A stretch of DNA of 64,000 nucleotides from NCBI GenBank assembly GCA_013398275.1, contig VZSE01015197.1:1422911-1486910 (forward strand), written 5' to 3'. Position numbers and translations under genes: made by a program. This DNA comes from Promerops cafer (Eukaryota; Chordata; Aves; Passeriformes; Nectariniidae). Below the pieces are notes generated by a model, which worked only from the letters and a program-made list of their open reading frames with translations, did not search any database and was not told the DNA's origin. The stretch's first letter is position 1. Each line of letters opens with the position of its first letter. Below are positions 24,431-38,000 of this stretch, one piece after another.

Positions 24431-27120
24431 TCTTCAAGCAATATAAAACCAAAGTCTATCCTCTGAAGTCTTGTAAAATTTTCTGGTACCTAATTCTATA
24501 GAATAGTGTGAGTTTAATGCATTGGTATACCAGTGACTAAATAATTCACTCCACTCTTTTAGTTTTAGAGAGTTAAAATACAGGTGCACTAAATGGTCAG
24601 CATATTTATGAAGCTCTGTATCAACACAAATGCTTTGCCTGGTTTGAGGATAGGCAAGAGTAAAGAAACTAGCTATAAATATTTACTTAATGCTGTTGAT
24701 ATTTCAAGTATTTTAGTAATTTTAATTAATGTCTTCCTATATCTAGTTAATTTTTTTGTAAAGTTCTGATCATTAATATTTGCCCAGTAGATATCTCCAT
24801 TTTTTTTATTTTTCCCTCAAGTATTGATCTATGCTTATTTTTGAAATACAGGTTTTTAAAATTGAATGATTACTGGTAGGATGGGAATCATTAGAGAGGA
24901 GAAATGAAGAAAAAAATAAGAAAAGATGAAAGACATGAAGTGTGTGAAAGAATCAGATTTTGGAGTTTGAGATCAGAAAGCTCTGTAAAGCATGTAAATA
25001 CCAGTAAATGTCAGCTGGCATTGACTTATATTTGTGAATCTCAAATGATGAGCTCATCATCACAAAAGTTTAACACCTCTCTGGTGGCTTGGTCTTCACT
25101 GGCAGCTTTCTGAAGTTTTACCTCTTTTATCCTTCCTTTAATTTTTTTTTCCTTTTTCTTTTTTTTTTTTTGGTAGACTTTTTGTTCACCATATTGGGCT
25201 ATTATGGTATCTTAAGTCTGGGTCTGAAACTGTAACTACTGCACTACATTGCCTGCAAGCTGCCCTGGTTTGTATCCCTCTGTAGCACATTTTGCCCTCT
25301 CTGATAATTACAGAGGAAAGGCAAGTCTGTAGTCCCTCCACCCTAAAGGTCTCATTTCTTTATCAAACTCAGTAACTTCTTGTGGTGTTGATCTGGCAGT
25401 CACCTCTTGAAAATTCTCTTTATTCTTTTTGTGCTGCTATGTTTTTGCCATGTTTTAATAGAACAGGCCCTCTGGCTGGAGAAAAGTTGCCAGTTAAACT
25501 TATGAGACTGATCCACTGTTTTATTATTATTTCTTTCAGAAGCTTTTCAGTGTCTTTGATGTTACCCATGCATTTGCATTAAAAGCTGTGAGTGATTTAT
25601 TTTAATAAAATCCAATTATCCTCTTTAGTTCCTTGTGAAAAATTAAAGGCTATTTCCAGTTTAATTGTGAATATAAGCACATGGAAGGAAACACACCAGT
25701 TACTAATGGAAATGTGGCATTAATAGTTCCAGCAGCAGCAATGAGGGTTAATGAATGAATGACACTGTGCAGACTTAATTTCAGTAACTTGTACAGTACT
25801 GTGTGGGTCCAAGGAGGAAAACCAGCTGCTTTCAAGGAGCTATGTTAGGATAATGCTAGAATATCATGTTTCTCACAGAGTTCAGTATCCCCACATGGCT
25901 CTTGAGCTGTGTACACATGTAAAAAGAAATGACATTTCCAGGAGGTGGCTTCTTCTGCTTTCTAGAGTGATTTTTTTGAGTCTGATCTCTTACAACTTTG
26001 GTTTTTCTGTAGGTTCACAAGAAAAAAAAAAAAAAGGGAACTTCAGTCTCCTGAACTGTTAAATCTTCATGGTCTCAGCCGTGTATTTTCAAAGCAAGCT
26101 TCCTCTCTTCCAGCAAATCCTTGATTTTCCTATACTTCTAATGGCAGGAGGCTATGCTTGCACAAATATCAGCTTTTCTTTATTTGAAATATAGGACTGG
26201 CTTCTTGGTACTGCTGAAGTTTTCCTATTGGTACAAAGAGAAAGGAAGGGGTGAGTATCTCTTTGGCATCTTCAATTTGGGCTGGTGTGGACTTGAATGA
26301 CATTATAAAATTAATTGCACCAGCCAATCGCACATCCAGGTAGGTTGTGTTATCTATGAATTATAGTAAACTAGTTGGCTTTATTGCCACAAAGAGGCTG
26401 GTTATTAGCAGCAGTGAGATTACACCAGTTTTGTTTGGGACACTTTGAAGCTGAGATCATTTAGTCATTGTCACATATCCCACCTGAGACCCATTTGTGC
26501 TCCCGTTTGAGCACAGCAGCTGTAAGCTGAGAAGCCCATCAGGCCTGAAGTACAAATATACGTGTAACATCTATCTGTTGTCTCAGTGGTATAGATGACA
26601 ATCCTGCCCTCCCTTCACACCCCTGCTGCTTAGTTTTTGTAAAAAAAAGGCTTGCAGTGAGCCTCAGCATTTTTCCACTATCTCCTTTCTTCTGACACCA
26701 ACACAAGACCTGTTAACTAATCTTTGCAATAAGTCTCTATTTTTATTTCAAGATAGCAGTAAAGCCTTGAAATGAAAAAAGATACTTAATGATTATCACT
26801 CAGGAAGTATATTAATGATGGGCTCAGGAATGGCCTTCAGCATCACAGGAAATAAGAGGTGTAAGGAAAGAGACCTTAATTAAACATTTACAGGGAACCT
26901 TACCCACAAGACCTATTTTAACAATTTTGATTGACTGATTTCTAATCTGTTAAAAGGATCAATTATAAAAGGAAAAACCCTAAATACAATGCAAGAGAAA
27001 GCATCAAACCCCAGAAAATATTAACTGTCATTTCATATCTGGGTAAGATGATACACTTCTTCTTTATCAGATTTATAATGGGATTGGTCCACATTGTTGT
27101 CAGTCCATCATATTATTGTA
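24431..27120. other. Unique AT-rich sequence, no gene recognised
   Basis: It contains T-rich stretches at 25141-25171 and a 14-base A run at 26022-26035. The short reading frames have no recognisable domains. Confidence 0.55.
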
Positions 27121-27255
27121 TATAGAATCATAGCATGGTTAGGTTGGAAGGGATCTTTAAAGCTCATCTTGTCCAACCCCCACTGCAATAAGCAGGGACA
27201 TCTTCAACTAGATGAGGAGGATTACAGCTCTGTCCAACCTGACCTTGAACCTGAC
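27121..27255 (-). mobile_element. CR1 LINE 3' end, short
   Basis: The plus strand reads ATAGAATCATAGCATGGTTA, then GGTTGGAAGGGATCTTTAAA and GTCCAACCCCCACTGCAATA. This is the reverse complement of a CR1 3' terminus with its ATTCTAT-type repeat at 27121. Only about 135 bases of the 3' UTR are present, so this is a strongly 5'-truncated insertion. Confidence 0.9.
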
Positions 27256-30200
27256 CTCATCTGTCTCATTGCCTAATTAAAAGCTGAGGTTACTATTGAA
27301 CATGCACCCTGTATTGCTTCAGCTAAATTAACTTTTCTACCTTACCAGTTTCTCTCTTAATCATACTATTGGTACTTCCTGTATGCATAAAGTTCTGATT
27401 GTCTTTACATTGATATGTCTACAGAAATTTTTAAGTTAAATATAGATGACGATACGCAAAATGTTATTTAAATTCCCTCCTTTCTCCCATTCTAATTACG
27501 AAAACTTTTTGCAGAGTTGACCCGAGATGGAGAAAGCTTAATATCAGTTTAGTGAAACAATTCTGTAGAAAAGATTCCATGAAATATTAAACATTTCATA
27601 AAGTCTTTATTAAACAATCTTTATTGAGCAATGTCAAGACATTCATCAGTAATTTGACTGGTGATACTTGAAAATCCTACTTGTTTTGTATGTGGTGAAA
27701 AGAATTCAATGTGTGTCAGAAACAGTCAGCTTTGCTGTAATCTGTATTAATATTCTCAAATAGTAGGCCTTTCCAGGGTCAGCAAGACTTCAAAATGGCA
27801 TAAAATGTCAGTGAAGAAATACTGACAGAAAACGAATTTTCAGAATTCTAGATAGGTTTATTGGCCTTTTTCTTCTTTCTTACTTAAACTTTTTTTTTTT
27901 TTTTTGCAACTATTATTGCAAAATAACATGCTTGCTAATCTTACAGTCCTGTTCTCTTAACCACAACACAGAAAATCTGCAGAAATGCTGTAGGGGAGCA
28001 ACTGAGTTTTGGATGCTCCTGTGAGCCTTGACATTCACAGTAGTGTTCCCACAATCTGCTTGGGAATGACTGCTGTGTACCCAGGGAGATTTCCAACTTC
28101 TGCAGCCTTGGCTGAAGTAGAATATGACAGTAGAGGTTTAAAACTAACAGTTATTAGAAAATAAAACAGTTACTTATTGGTAGGTGGTCTTAAGCAGAAC
28201 TTTTCACTATATGCATAAGTTTATGGTATAGTTCTAAAGACTGGCTATGATCCAGCTTTATATTTGTTGTGCTAAAATATTTATCATTTATATTGAGGCC
28301 TATGGCAGTGATTGTTTTGAAGGTACAGAACCCAAATGTATTTTGGAAATGTTTAGATAAAACTCTCTTAACTTCTATGTACAAGAGTAATTTAAACCAC
28401 AAAACTAAGGAGCAGGAGTTTGGACATAAGCATAAGCACAAGCATATAATAATGATGTAAGCCAAAAGCTATTTTCAAACCACCACACTTCTATGAGAGA
28501 AAACATTCATATTAATAAGAACAATAAAATGACAATGCACTGATATATTAAGGTTATGTTCTTGAAAAGTAGACAGTTGGTATCCTTGTAATATGTTTTA
28601 AACTGTATTTTATGGTACCTACAAAATCAGTATTTAACAGCCTATCACCTGTGATACAGTATGATGAATGATGGAAGTATAATCCCAATGAAATGTCAGT
28701 ATCTTATGAAAAGTATCTAACCAATGCACATATTTTCAAACCTGGGGATGAAAGGGAAAAAGATTTCTCAAATGAGAATCTGTACATCTTAGAAGTGAAT
28801 TTCGGTGTAACAGTCCATTTACTACTTCTCTGATGCTGGTGAGCATTTCAGCTGCTGCAGCTATCTTGTAAAACTCCTTTAATCTTAGGAATACATACTT
28901 TTTATGATGTCAAGATACAGTATTTCCTGTAAGTAATTTAGAGAGTAATGTGAAAATTATGGGTTTGTTAAATTAATTGAATTATTTATGGCAAAGCAGT
29001 TAAAGAACAGACACTTAGTTAACATATCCTAGTGCCAGAGCAAGTAGATTTAATTGAACAAAATAGAGGTAAATATACATTCTGCAGGAAAAGAGATTAC
29101 ATAGCTCTCAGATATCAGACATATAACAATTTCAGTAGTTTAGAAAAGACATGCCTAACTTTGTTGAATAGATTTCTCAAAAAATGTTAATCAGTCATTA
29201 CAGGTAAAAGTTGTTAGTGGAAAAATCCTTGGAAATTTGATTGTCAAATTTAAGAGTTTGTTGATGCAGAAATTTCATATATTCTTCAGTTTTCTCATAT
29301 TCTGGGCTACAAAGAGTTGAATTTTTCCTGTATTAATACATGAGATGGAAGCAAGGCTGAAGTCAGTATTTCTGCTTCAATATTTTTCTTATTAGAAAAA
29401 GGCACTCAGTTAACACAATCTGAAAATGAACCAAACATTTTCAAAATTATTTGGAAAGAGTTACTGTTTTTAAGACAGAAAAAAAATGGATATAAGATTG
29501 AGAAATAATCTGTTTTCTCTCCACCTGAAAATGATACAAATATTTGTATTTCCTTTAGTAGAGATACCACCTTGTGATAAAAGTACTGTGCATTTTGGAG
29601 TTATGCTTTAGTAGTGCCTAAGTAGTGGTGCCAGCCTTAGACCACCTGTAAGCTGGGTCAGGTGGAAATGACAAGCAATGACCCTTCCATCTGTTCTGCA
29701 GGACAGACTGTGTGTTTCTGGGTTTCAGGTGTACTCTCATTCTTTATGGTGTCATCTCTTTTTGTACAACAGGGGGCTGAGCTCTCAGAAAATTTTTTTG
29801 CATTGTAGGTCTTTTATATTGTGTAGTGAAGGTGACCTATTTTCCAGCACTTTAAACTGCATTTTCTGCTCTCACTTCATTGTGAATGCTTCTCACTGTA
29901 CACCAATAATGATTTCAGTCCTCTGTGAGAGGTTTAAAACTTCAGACTCAGTGCTAAGTGTGAGTATTTTTATTTGCCTCATCACAGTTTTTCCTCACAG
30001 AGGCAAGTTGCTACAATGTCTGAGAATCCATAAAAAGTATCTGGTATTCTTTCAGTGAAGTAAAAATACCATAATATATAATGAATGATTGAAATTAGGA
30101 AATGGGTGAATCATGGAGAAAACCTGTGATTAAAAAAAATTAATGAATTAACATTTGGAAGAATTAGCTTATTCTTATGAATGTCATTTCCTACATTGAA

Positions 30201-33200
30201 GCCAAATAAACACCAAGAACCACAGTGAATTTTTGTCTTAAATACATCATCAGTCTGTTGAAAATAACAAATACACATTTCAGAATTAGTAGAATAGTGA
30301 GTCTTGAAGGAATGACAAGAAATAACTAGTGGGATTATGCTCAATGAACACTAAAATTTGCTTCCTATCATCAGCTGGGTGAAACTAGCTCAGCCAGGGG
30401 CGTTGTAGTCATTGCTTTGATTGCAGACAAAGAGCTGACTTTTGACTTTAGTGGTTAAAGTACAGTCAGTACAGCAGCACTGTGCTCTGAAGTTTTAGAT
30501 GAAATGTATTATGGCAAACGCCATTAACTGTAGTGTTTAAAATGACTTTAAGCACCATTTCCTGTGTGCTATTATATGCTGCTATGAGTGTGACAGGCAG
30601 TGATCCACCTTTGCATACATCTGTGATTGATTTCTTTGTAACCTTGTTCTGTGCAACTGTGCTCACTTGTGATTTTCTACTTCCTGAAGGATGTTCAGAT
30701 GGATGTCTGAATCACCAGTGTGAATGTTTGAATCAGCAGCAAATGAGATGTAATTTAAATAGCAGTGGTGGTATGGAACACGACGCATCGAAAGAAGTCA
30801 CAGACGTAAGCAACTTGAGCATCACACCTAAAATACCTAAGCAAGCTGTGAAGGAAAAAGGGTGTTATATTATTTTCTCACCAGGTTGCTTCTGAAGATG
30901 CTGAAAGGAGCTGCTCTTCTAACAGGAAGGAAGAGTATTTATTTTCTGGAAAAAGAGAGTACATAGTGAAATAATTTAATCACTGCATTGACTTGAAATT
31001 GATTTGAAGATAAAATGACATTTGAATCAAACTACTGCCTGATCCAACATCTAAACCCAGATACTTCCCTTAACTAGAGTGATGAAAGCATTTTTCACCC
31101 ATTATAATGAGGAAAGGCTTATCAAAACAGTTGTCAGAACTAAGAGGTCTGTCTTATGAATGTGTACTCAGGCTGTGATCGGTGCTGCAATGTGCCAGAA
31201 GTACGAGGACTTTACTCTCAGCATGGCATTTCTGTGACTTCTGATTGACACATCAATAAAACCTAACAGTAAATAGTCCTGTAAGTTATGCAGAAACAAT
31301 TTTGTCACATGATCCGGTCTATTAAATTTTTATTTTCTCTTACATATTTTTAGTAATTTCTAAGGATATAGTATAGCACCCATCTGGATCTCATATTTGG
31401 AAACCCTCTGAACTAAACTATATATATGAGGACCTTGGAAGTCATGTTGAGTGCAGAATTTGTACAGCCGTGTTCCAGGAAAATGTAATTTTCACAGCTG
31501 TAGAAGAAGGAAGCAGAAAGCAAATGGCACTATTTGCTGTATTTCTGTTTGGAAAGTCACAGATGATCTCTGGGAATTTATCCAGTGCATCTATGCTGAC
31601 AGCAAGTACCAACTGCAATAGGCCAGAAATTAAAGTCTTTTACACAATTAGCCTGGTAAGAAACAGTAGGAAAAAGAGCATTTTGAAGGAAAATAACTAC
31701 CTGCCTTGAGATGAGTGATTTTGAATTGACAATAATGATTTTTTTTTCTCATACCAAAATTCTCTTTTATTTGTTGTCCTTTTTTATTTATAGTTTTCCC
31801 CTAAGAGACAAACAATCCCTTTGAAGAGAGCTTTCTGAAGTGTCGCTGTAGGTATGAAGGGATGGAGAAGAAAATCCTTGAGCTTCGACTGCATGGTAAC
31901 AGGTGCACCAAACTCCATGCAGGAGTGAAATCCTGCTGGGATCATCACTGAAGTTCAGGTATAGCTAAGTAGCAAGGCATCATCTGCTATGTTTATTTTA
32001 CATTATCTCTTCTGTTTGCCTATGCTGAAGATGTCTAAAGACACCGTACTCTTGACACACCCATGACAAAGTGATAACAGATTTGGCTTATTGATGGGAA
32101 GCCTCCCAAGCCTGAAGGTGTACCATCTGTCCCTCCCCCTCCACACACTGTGCATTCTCAGGCTACATTTGTTTTGTTACTTTTAAACTCTTTTAAGTTT
32201 AGACAATTCATCATTTTGGCTAGACTTCTGTTAGATTTTGGGAACAACGAGAAAAAAACAGAAGCAGCAGATGACACATTTTACTTCTAACTGCTTAGTG
32301 TAATGGCAGAGGTTTCTGTGAAAATCTGATTGCTCCAACCATGCTCTCAGTGCACAACAGTATTAAAACAATAATTTTTTCTTATTTCTAGGGTATCCTG
32401 GGTCATTCTATTTATGTTTCTGTGTTTAGAGAGTATTTTACTAATGCCAGAAATGTTTGGCTTTGCTAACAATCTAACACAGAGCATAAAATTGTATACT
32501 TCAGCCCACAGAAATGACACATTAAACAACATATTTATTGTACAAACTTGCAATAAACAGATGTGAAAAAAACCCACCAACAAACCTCTCCATTTTTATG
32601 TTTCATAACTCTTTTAGGTGATGGGTGAAATATAGCCTATGTCCTTGGAAAGGACAGTATTTAGAAAAGGAACAGGATTCCACCTCATGCACTAGACCTC
32701 TGGAAATGCACTGTGTGCCTGTGCTACTGTGATGATACAGAATGTAATCACATATAGTCAGATCTGATGATAATTTCTCTTCAAGTATGCTGAACTTTTT
32801 GGATTTCCCACCTCCCTGAAATATTGCTGGTTTATTGCATTCTTCTTCCAGATGACTTTTCAGATCTGAGGTTGAGTTTTTGTTCAGACATGAAAGCTAG
32901 CCTGTGCAAAGCAGCCCATTCTGCAGGAGCTAAGCCAGAAGTGGGAATAAAAAATTATTTAGTCAGAGTAAGATTTTTAAGCACATATTATGTTGCAAAT
33001 AAATGCACTTAAAGATGTATAACAAAGCATGAAACCTTCTTGTTTCTTTGTTTACTTTTGTCTCCAAAGAGTAATTGCCTGTCAGATTTTGAACTTGTTT
33101 GGTGTAAGACTGGAAAAAAAAATCCAAAGTGTTCTTTGACTCTGTTTTGTTGTAATATAAAGCAGAAATGAAAATAATTATCTTATCACTGGGGTAAGTT

Positions 33201-36200
33201 TAAATACAAATTGGGCCCAAGCCAGAGCCTACAAGAACTCATTTGGTTTCACTGACTTGCAACACAGGATGTGATTTTTCATGGGGGAGTGAAGGCAAGA
33301 AGCAGGGACTGCAACTCCATGAAGTGTCTTATCAAGAATCTTTTGAAATCTTCCACACTGTTTCAGAGCTCAGTCACTTACATACATTTTCAGTGAGAAA
33401 GTTGCAATTAAAATGAACATCTTATTTTCTGTCAGTCTATTGACTAGCAATGAGAAGCAGACTGAAATATCCTTCTGGAGTGGGCTCATTTCTTTGTTAG
33501 AGAATCTATCACTACTGTGACTACCAGTTCTGAAAAAGTGAATGAAAAGGAAGTTTTCTTTTTTTTTTTTTTTAATGTGTTATGAACATATATGTAGAAA
33601 TGCATTGTACAGACAGCATTTCTAGTGGTTAGAGGAATACGTAGATGTCTTTGATAGTTTTTCCTGCTCTCAACCAGTTTCTAGTGGCCTATGGGTTTTG
33701 TATCCGACTTCTTGATGACTTCCTGGACTGCTTTCAATTTGTCTTTGAGAATTTTAAGCAAAGCAACATCCATAGTTAGCCAGTCTGTGTAGCTGATGAA
33801 ATCTGTCTGGAGAGATAAACTAATATTTTCTATTTCCTCTGACATTTTCAAGACTTTACAAGGGAAGTGGACATTCATGCTTCATTATCAGCTGTGGTAC
33901 ATTGATGCTTATAAACCAAAACTTTGTAATTTTAGTTATAAGCTAAATAGTCTAAGAGATTGGTATCTTTGTCGTGCTGTGTTATGTTTAACATTTTTTG
34001 GTCACTTGGTGAATAAACTCACCATATGCAGCTGCAGAAGTCTCCAGAGAAAACTGCAACAGGAACATCCTCTTCCAGCATCTTCCTAGAGAAAGCAATA
34101 GTATAAGGGAAAATCACACAATAAAGATTACAAATACTTCCTCATAATAAATTTAACAGGACTGGACTTGTATTTGCACTCAGCTTAATTATGACCATTT
34201 TTTAAAAATGCCAGGAGATGTATAGATGAGCAAGAATGGAATAACATGCACCAAAATTATAAGTCACATTTAGAGAGCTAGACTTCTCATTTTTTGCATT
34301 TAAATAAACCTAAAAATATGTTCTAGAAAGTGAAATATATAAAGTCATTTCAGGTTGCTTCTTCAGTTTTAGGAATTATGATATACTGGGCTTCACAAGT
34401 TTGATAATTTATATAATGTATTACTTTTACCTTTAAAAATATATGTCATGTTATAAAAAAAAAAAAAAGGGTTGTAAAATTTTTGTAGAATCAGGTATGT
34501 ATATGATAAAAAGATAAATGTATTATCCAGACTGATTTTTTGAAAGCATTTTCTCTTACAGTTTAGCAATTATAACTGGGATATTTCCTCTTTGTTCCAT
34601 AACAGCAGAGTAAATACCAAGTTTCATAAACTTGTCCTTATTGGAAACCTTCAGATATACTATTGCTCTAAATTATTCAAAGACTGATATAACATGACAC
34701 TATTTAAAATTGTAGGTTTTTGAGGATACTGCACTGGTTTATATGTGTAATAAATGTTACAACAAAGTGAGGAATGATGGAGAAATTTACTTCTTCAAAC
34801 AGGCATTTTACCTGTTCCATAAAACTTTAGTATTGAAAACAACTAGGTTTGATTTTGGTGCTACTGGTATTCCACTGCACACAAGCTATAGGAAGATTTC
34901 ATAATGCTCTGCATGAAGCAGCAGTCTTCAGATCAATGCAGTTTGATAACTTCTGGTCATCTTTATGGGTGTAGCAATGGACAAATCTCACAAGGTTCTC
35001 CTGACTTACATGCAGAAACTGCTGGTTTTAATGGAGAGGAGCCTGATGGGGGTGCCTGAATTCTGCTGGCACTAGTGGGTTTCACCATTGCTGTAAAGGG
35101 GCAAATTCCATCTGTGGTAACTGAAAGCAGGACCACGCATAACTGGGATGTCCTATATAGATCTCTTTCCTTTTTCTGTCCTGCTTTGTGCTAGGAATTA
35201 AGGGCAAAGTGTGTGTAGTGAAAGCAGAGATAGAAGGGGAAACAGAAAGTGTGGACCAGCAAAACATGGAGAAAAGGGACTCAGTGGAGCTTTCTCAGGC
35301 AGTCTGGTCAGTTTGTTAGTTTGTTTTTTTATTTATTTTGTGTGTTTGTTTGGTTGGTATTTTTCTTTAAAATCCTGTGCACCCAATGAAGGATGAATTA
35401 AGGTGGTATTCTTTATTTGCTTGTTTGTTTCTTTTGCAGAGAGATCTGACTCCCTTTGAAAACCCGAGCATATTTTCCATTTGTTTGCTGTTTTGCTCAT
35501 GTCTGCATCAAAGCAGACAGTGTGGTTATTGGAACTGGACCCCTTCAGAGCTCATCATCCGCGGCACTGAACAAGTTAGATCTAAATACAGCTGGACCAG
35601 AAATAAGCTGCTCTCACCAGAGTAAAAGGAAGAGGATGGCTAGTGTGAGAATATTGAGAACTGGAGTGGTCTTGTCGTTTTTGCTTGATCTTGTTTAAAG
35701 AAGTGCCTAAGCAAGGCTGATTTCACGAGGTGCCTGCACAGATGAGGATGCGATGTGTCCTGAGTACACCCTCTTCTTCCTTGCCAGGGGTTCTGCAGGT
35801 GCCCTGTAAGTAGATTCTTACCAGGATTTGATTTAAATGGATAAATTATCTTGAAATAAACATCTCTTTTGTGTATTTGTGCATTTTTAAGTTGTGGGAC
35901 AGCCTCATTAATTCAAGTAATTATGCAGAGATGTGACTGAATCTGCTTTCTCTATTGCACAGCAAATTAAGGCCAAAAAAGGGCCTCTGTGGAGCCACAT
36001 AACCTAAACAATTCCCTGAGAAGCTGCGTGGCTGCAGCCCCGAGACAATTTGTCCTTGCCTTGCCTATGCCTCCCTGAAAGTAGTCTTGCCCTGCTGATG
36101 TAGATCAGAGCATGAAGCTTTTTCCTGATAACTTCCCCCTATAATGACATGTCCCATGTATTATTTCTTAGTAAAAATCCTTCTCTTGTTATAAGAAACG

Positions 36201-36423
36201 AGAGCCCTGAAAATGTTTCTGTCATCTACTCTGGCTATGAATCAGATATAAGAGTGATTAGTAGGACATAACAAAGCAATATCTGGACAGGATTTGGATA
36301 ACCTGCCAGATTGTGTTTGTACTAATATGTCATTAAATGAACAATTAGTTTTAATGGATTTGGAGCTTTATTCTTGTATTAATGCTTCTTTAAGGCTGGT
36401 AAAACCAGAGGTTTGGAAATTGC
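27256..36423. other. Unique AT-rich sequence, no confirmed gene
   Basis: Homopolymer runs are at 27890-27905 (T, 16), 33559-33573 (T, 15) and 34455-34468 (A, 14). Two spots with weak gene-like signals are treated as findings only: the frame at 30533-30895 (plus) and a splice-site-bounded segment with a helical reading frame at 33681-34085 (minus). No known repeat family was recognised. Confidence 0.5.
27890..27905. repeat. 16-base T run
   Basis: Sixteen uninterrupted T. No CR1 or other element was recognised next to it, so it is not obviously a retroposition tail. Confidence 0.9.
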
Positions 36424-36577
36424 CGACTCTTGCGGATCATCCCTGTCAGCGTCATTTTCCCCTTCCCGCTCGCGGGTGCAGTTCCGGGGACGGTCGCAGG
36501 AGGGCGCTGCGCGCTGACAGTGACTCCTGGCTGCCCCGCTGCCGAGGCTCCGGGAGCGCGCAGCTCGCTCGGGAGCG
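36424..36577. promoter_or_regulatory. CpG-dense patch (small CpG island), candidate promoter or enhancer
   Basis: By hand count there are 20 CpG dinucleotides in these 154 bases, about what the base composition would give by chance, while the flanks are AT-rich and nearly free of CpG. The patch is about 70% G+C and is sharply bounded. It holds a short perfect inverted repeat (CCCGC-TC-GCGGG, 36465-36476), a CRE half-site (GTCA at 36451-36454, TGACG on the minus strand) and a stretch with partial likeness to a CTCF site (36494-36508). High CpG in such a setting means that the site has escaped methylation-driven loss in the germ line, as promoters and some enhancers do. No open frame here resembles a protein and no strong splice donor is seen beside it. 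It could be a promoter of a non-coding RNA, an alternative first exon or an orphan CpG island. Confidence 0.55.
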
Positions 36578-38000
36578 ACTCCAAGAGATTTCAGACTGGG
36601 CACTGTCAGCTCTGTCTGCATTACACATGGCAGGATATATCGGATTCGAATAGCAGAAAGAGTGAAAAAGCCCGTCCACAGAGTAATAAGAAAAATACGT
36701 TCTATCTAGCAGCTACAGATAGTAACACAATTAAAAATCATTAAGCAGCATGCTCAATTGTAAATATGTCTTAAGGGTATGCCATTTTTATTCATAAGAT
36801 AGTCTAATACACACTGTGAACTTGCAGCCGTATGTTTCTGTAGTGCTGATGAGAATCTAAAAGCTGTGATTTTCTGCTTGCATGTCCCACTGCTTTCTCC
36901 AATACCCCCTAAAACCAATCTTCCTAATTGATTTTAAAAATGAAATCTCTTGGAAGTTCCTGTGGACCTGATAAAGTGTTTTCTAGTCTCATCTGGTAGA
37001 GGTGGGAATATGTTCTTTTTTACTCACACAAATTTTCTTGTCTGTTGCCAAGAAAAATATGAGTTCAGAGGGCTCAGCAGCAGACAGATTGCCTAGGGAG
37101 TGTAAAAGCTCCACTTTTGCTAGGAGAGGTTCACAGACAGCACAGATCAGGAATGAAATATTACCAGGTAAACTAATTCACAATTTATCAACTTTAGCCC
37201 ACGGGACACCCTCTGAAACCATCCTTACATGTTTTGTAGAATAAGTCCTCCAAATGTGTACTGAAGAGGAAGGGATGCAGTTCAGCGTAACTGAAGGGTG
37301 TGCCCACTGTCATCCTGCAGCTGCAAGCTTTCAGTTAGGCAGGTTGCCTTTCTGGGGACTTATATAGCTTCAAATTAAGTCAATAATTTAAAATAAGTAC
37401 TTTTTCTCACTGGTCATTGCAGTTCTTGAAATGTAGCACTTTGTATGTATGGTTAAGAAAGGGATATGGACAAATAAAGGATGTATCCTCCATGATTAGT
37501 AGGATGGTATAATAATGAATTGACATACTGGTAATTAAACAAAACAAAGCAAAAAATCAAATGTATGAAATTTTAAATGCAGAACATTTCTAGACGTTAA
37601 ATCACTGAGCAGTAGGCAATCTTCATGTATTTATTCTTTAGTTAAGTACAACATTATTTTACCCTTCAAAGCCATAAAGTGGCATTCCTAACATCCATAG
37701 ATGTCTATTTATTACTAATCACCAGAAAAAAGAATTCTTGAATGGTGAAAAATACTTTTAAACTATTTATAAATTATATTATTCTAATTTATCGAGTTGC
37801 TGTTTGTCTTTATATGGCATTTTTTCCACTGTGACTCAAAATCCAGTTAATGTTTTCCTTCATTACTAACTTTCTTCTTGTCTTTCTTCTCATGCATACA
37901 AGTGAGGACATTTAGGTCTATAGGTAAAGGTTCTATAAAAGACCTTGTGTTTGTTGTGCTGGTTTGGATGCCTCATAAAACACAGTCCACCTTAACAAAT
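36578..38000. other. Unique AT-rich sequence, no gene recognised
   Basis: Flank of the CpG-dense patch. CpG density falls at once to the low level of the rest of the window. The reading frame at 37002-37244 (plus, 80 codons) has no family resemblance. Confidence 0.5.

Noticed and set aside
29678..30058. 126-codon plus-strand frame
   Set aside because: Rich in Cys, Phe, Leu and Ser with no recognisable motif. Judged to be chance.
33559..33573. T run that could be the poly(A) tail of a minus-strand processed pseudogene ending after the 33681-33878 frame
   Set aside because: No polyadenylation signal stands 10-30 bases before the A run on the minus strand, no parent gene is recognised and no target duplication was seen.
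36294..36744. Several overlapping open frames on both strands across the CpG patch
   Set aside because: GC-rich DNA has few stops, so many frames stay open at once. None resembles a protein family.
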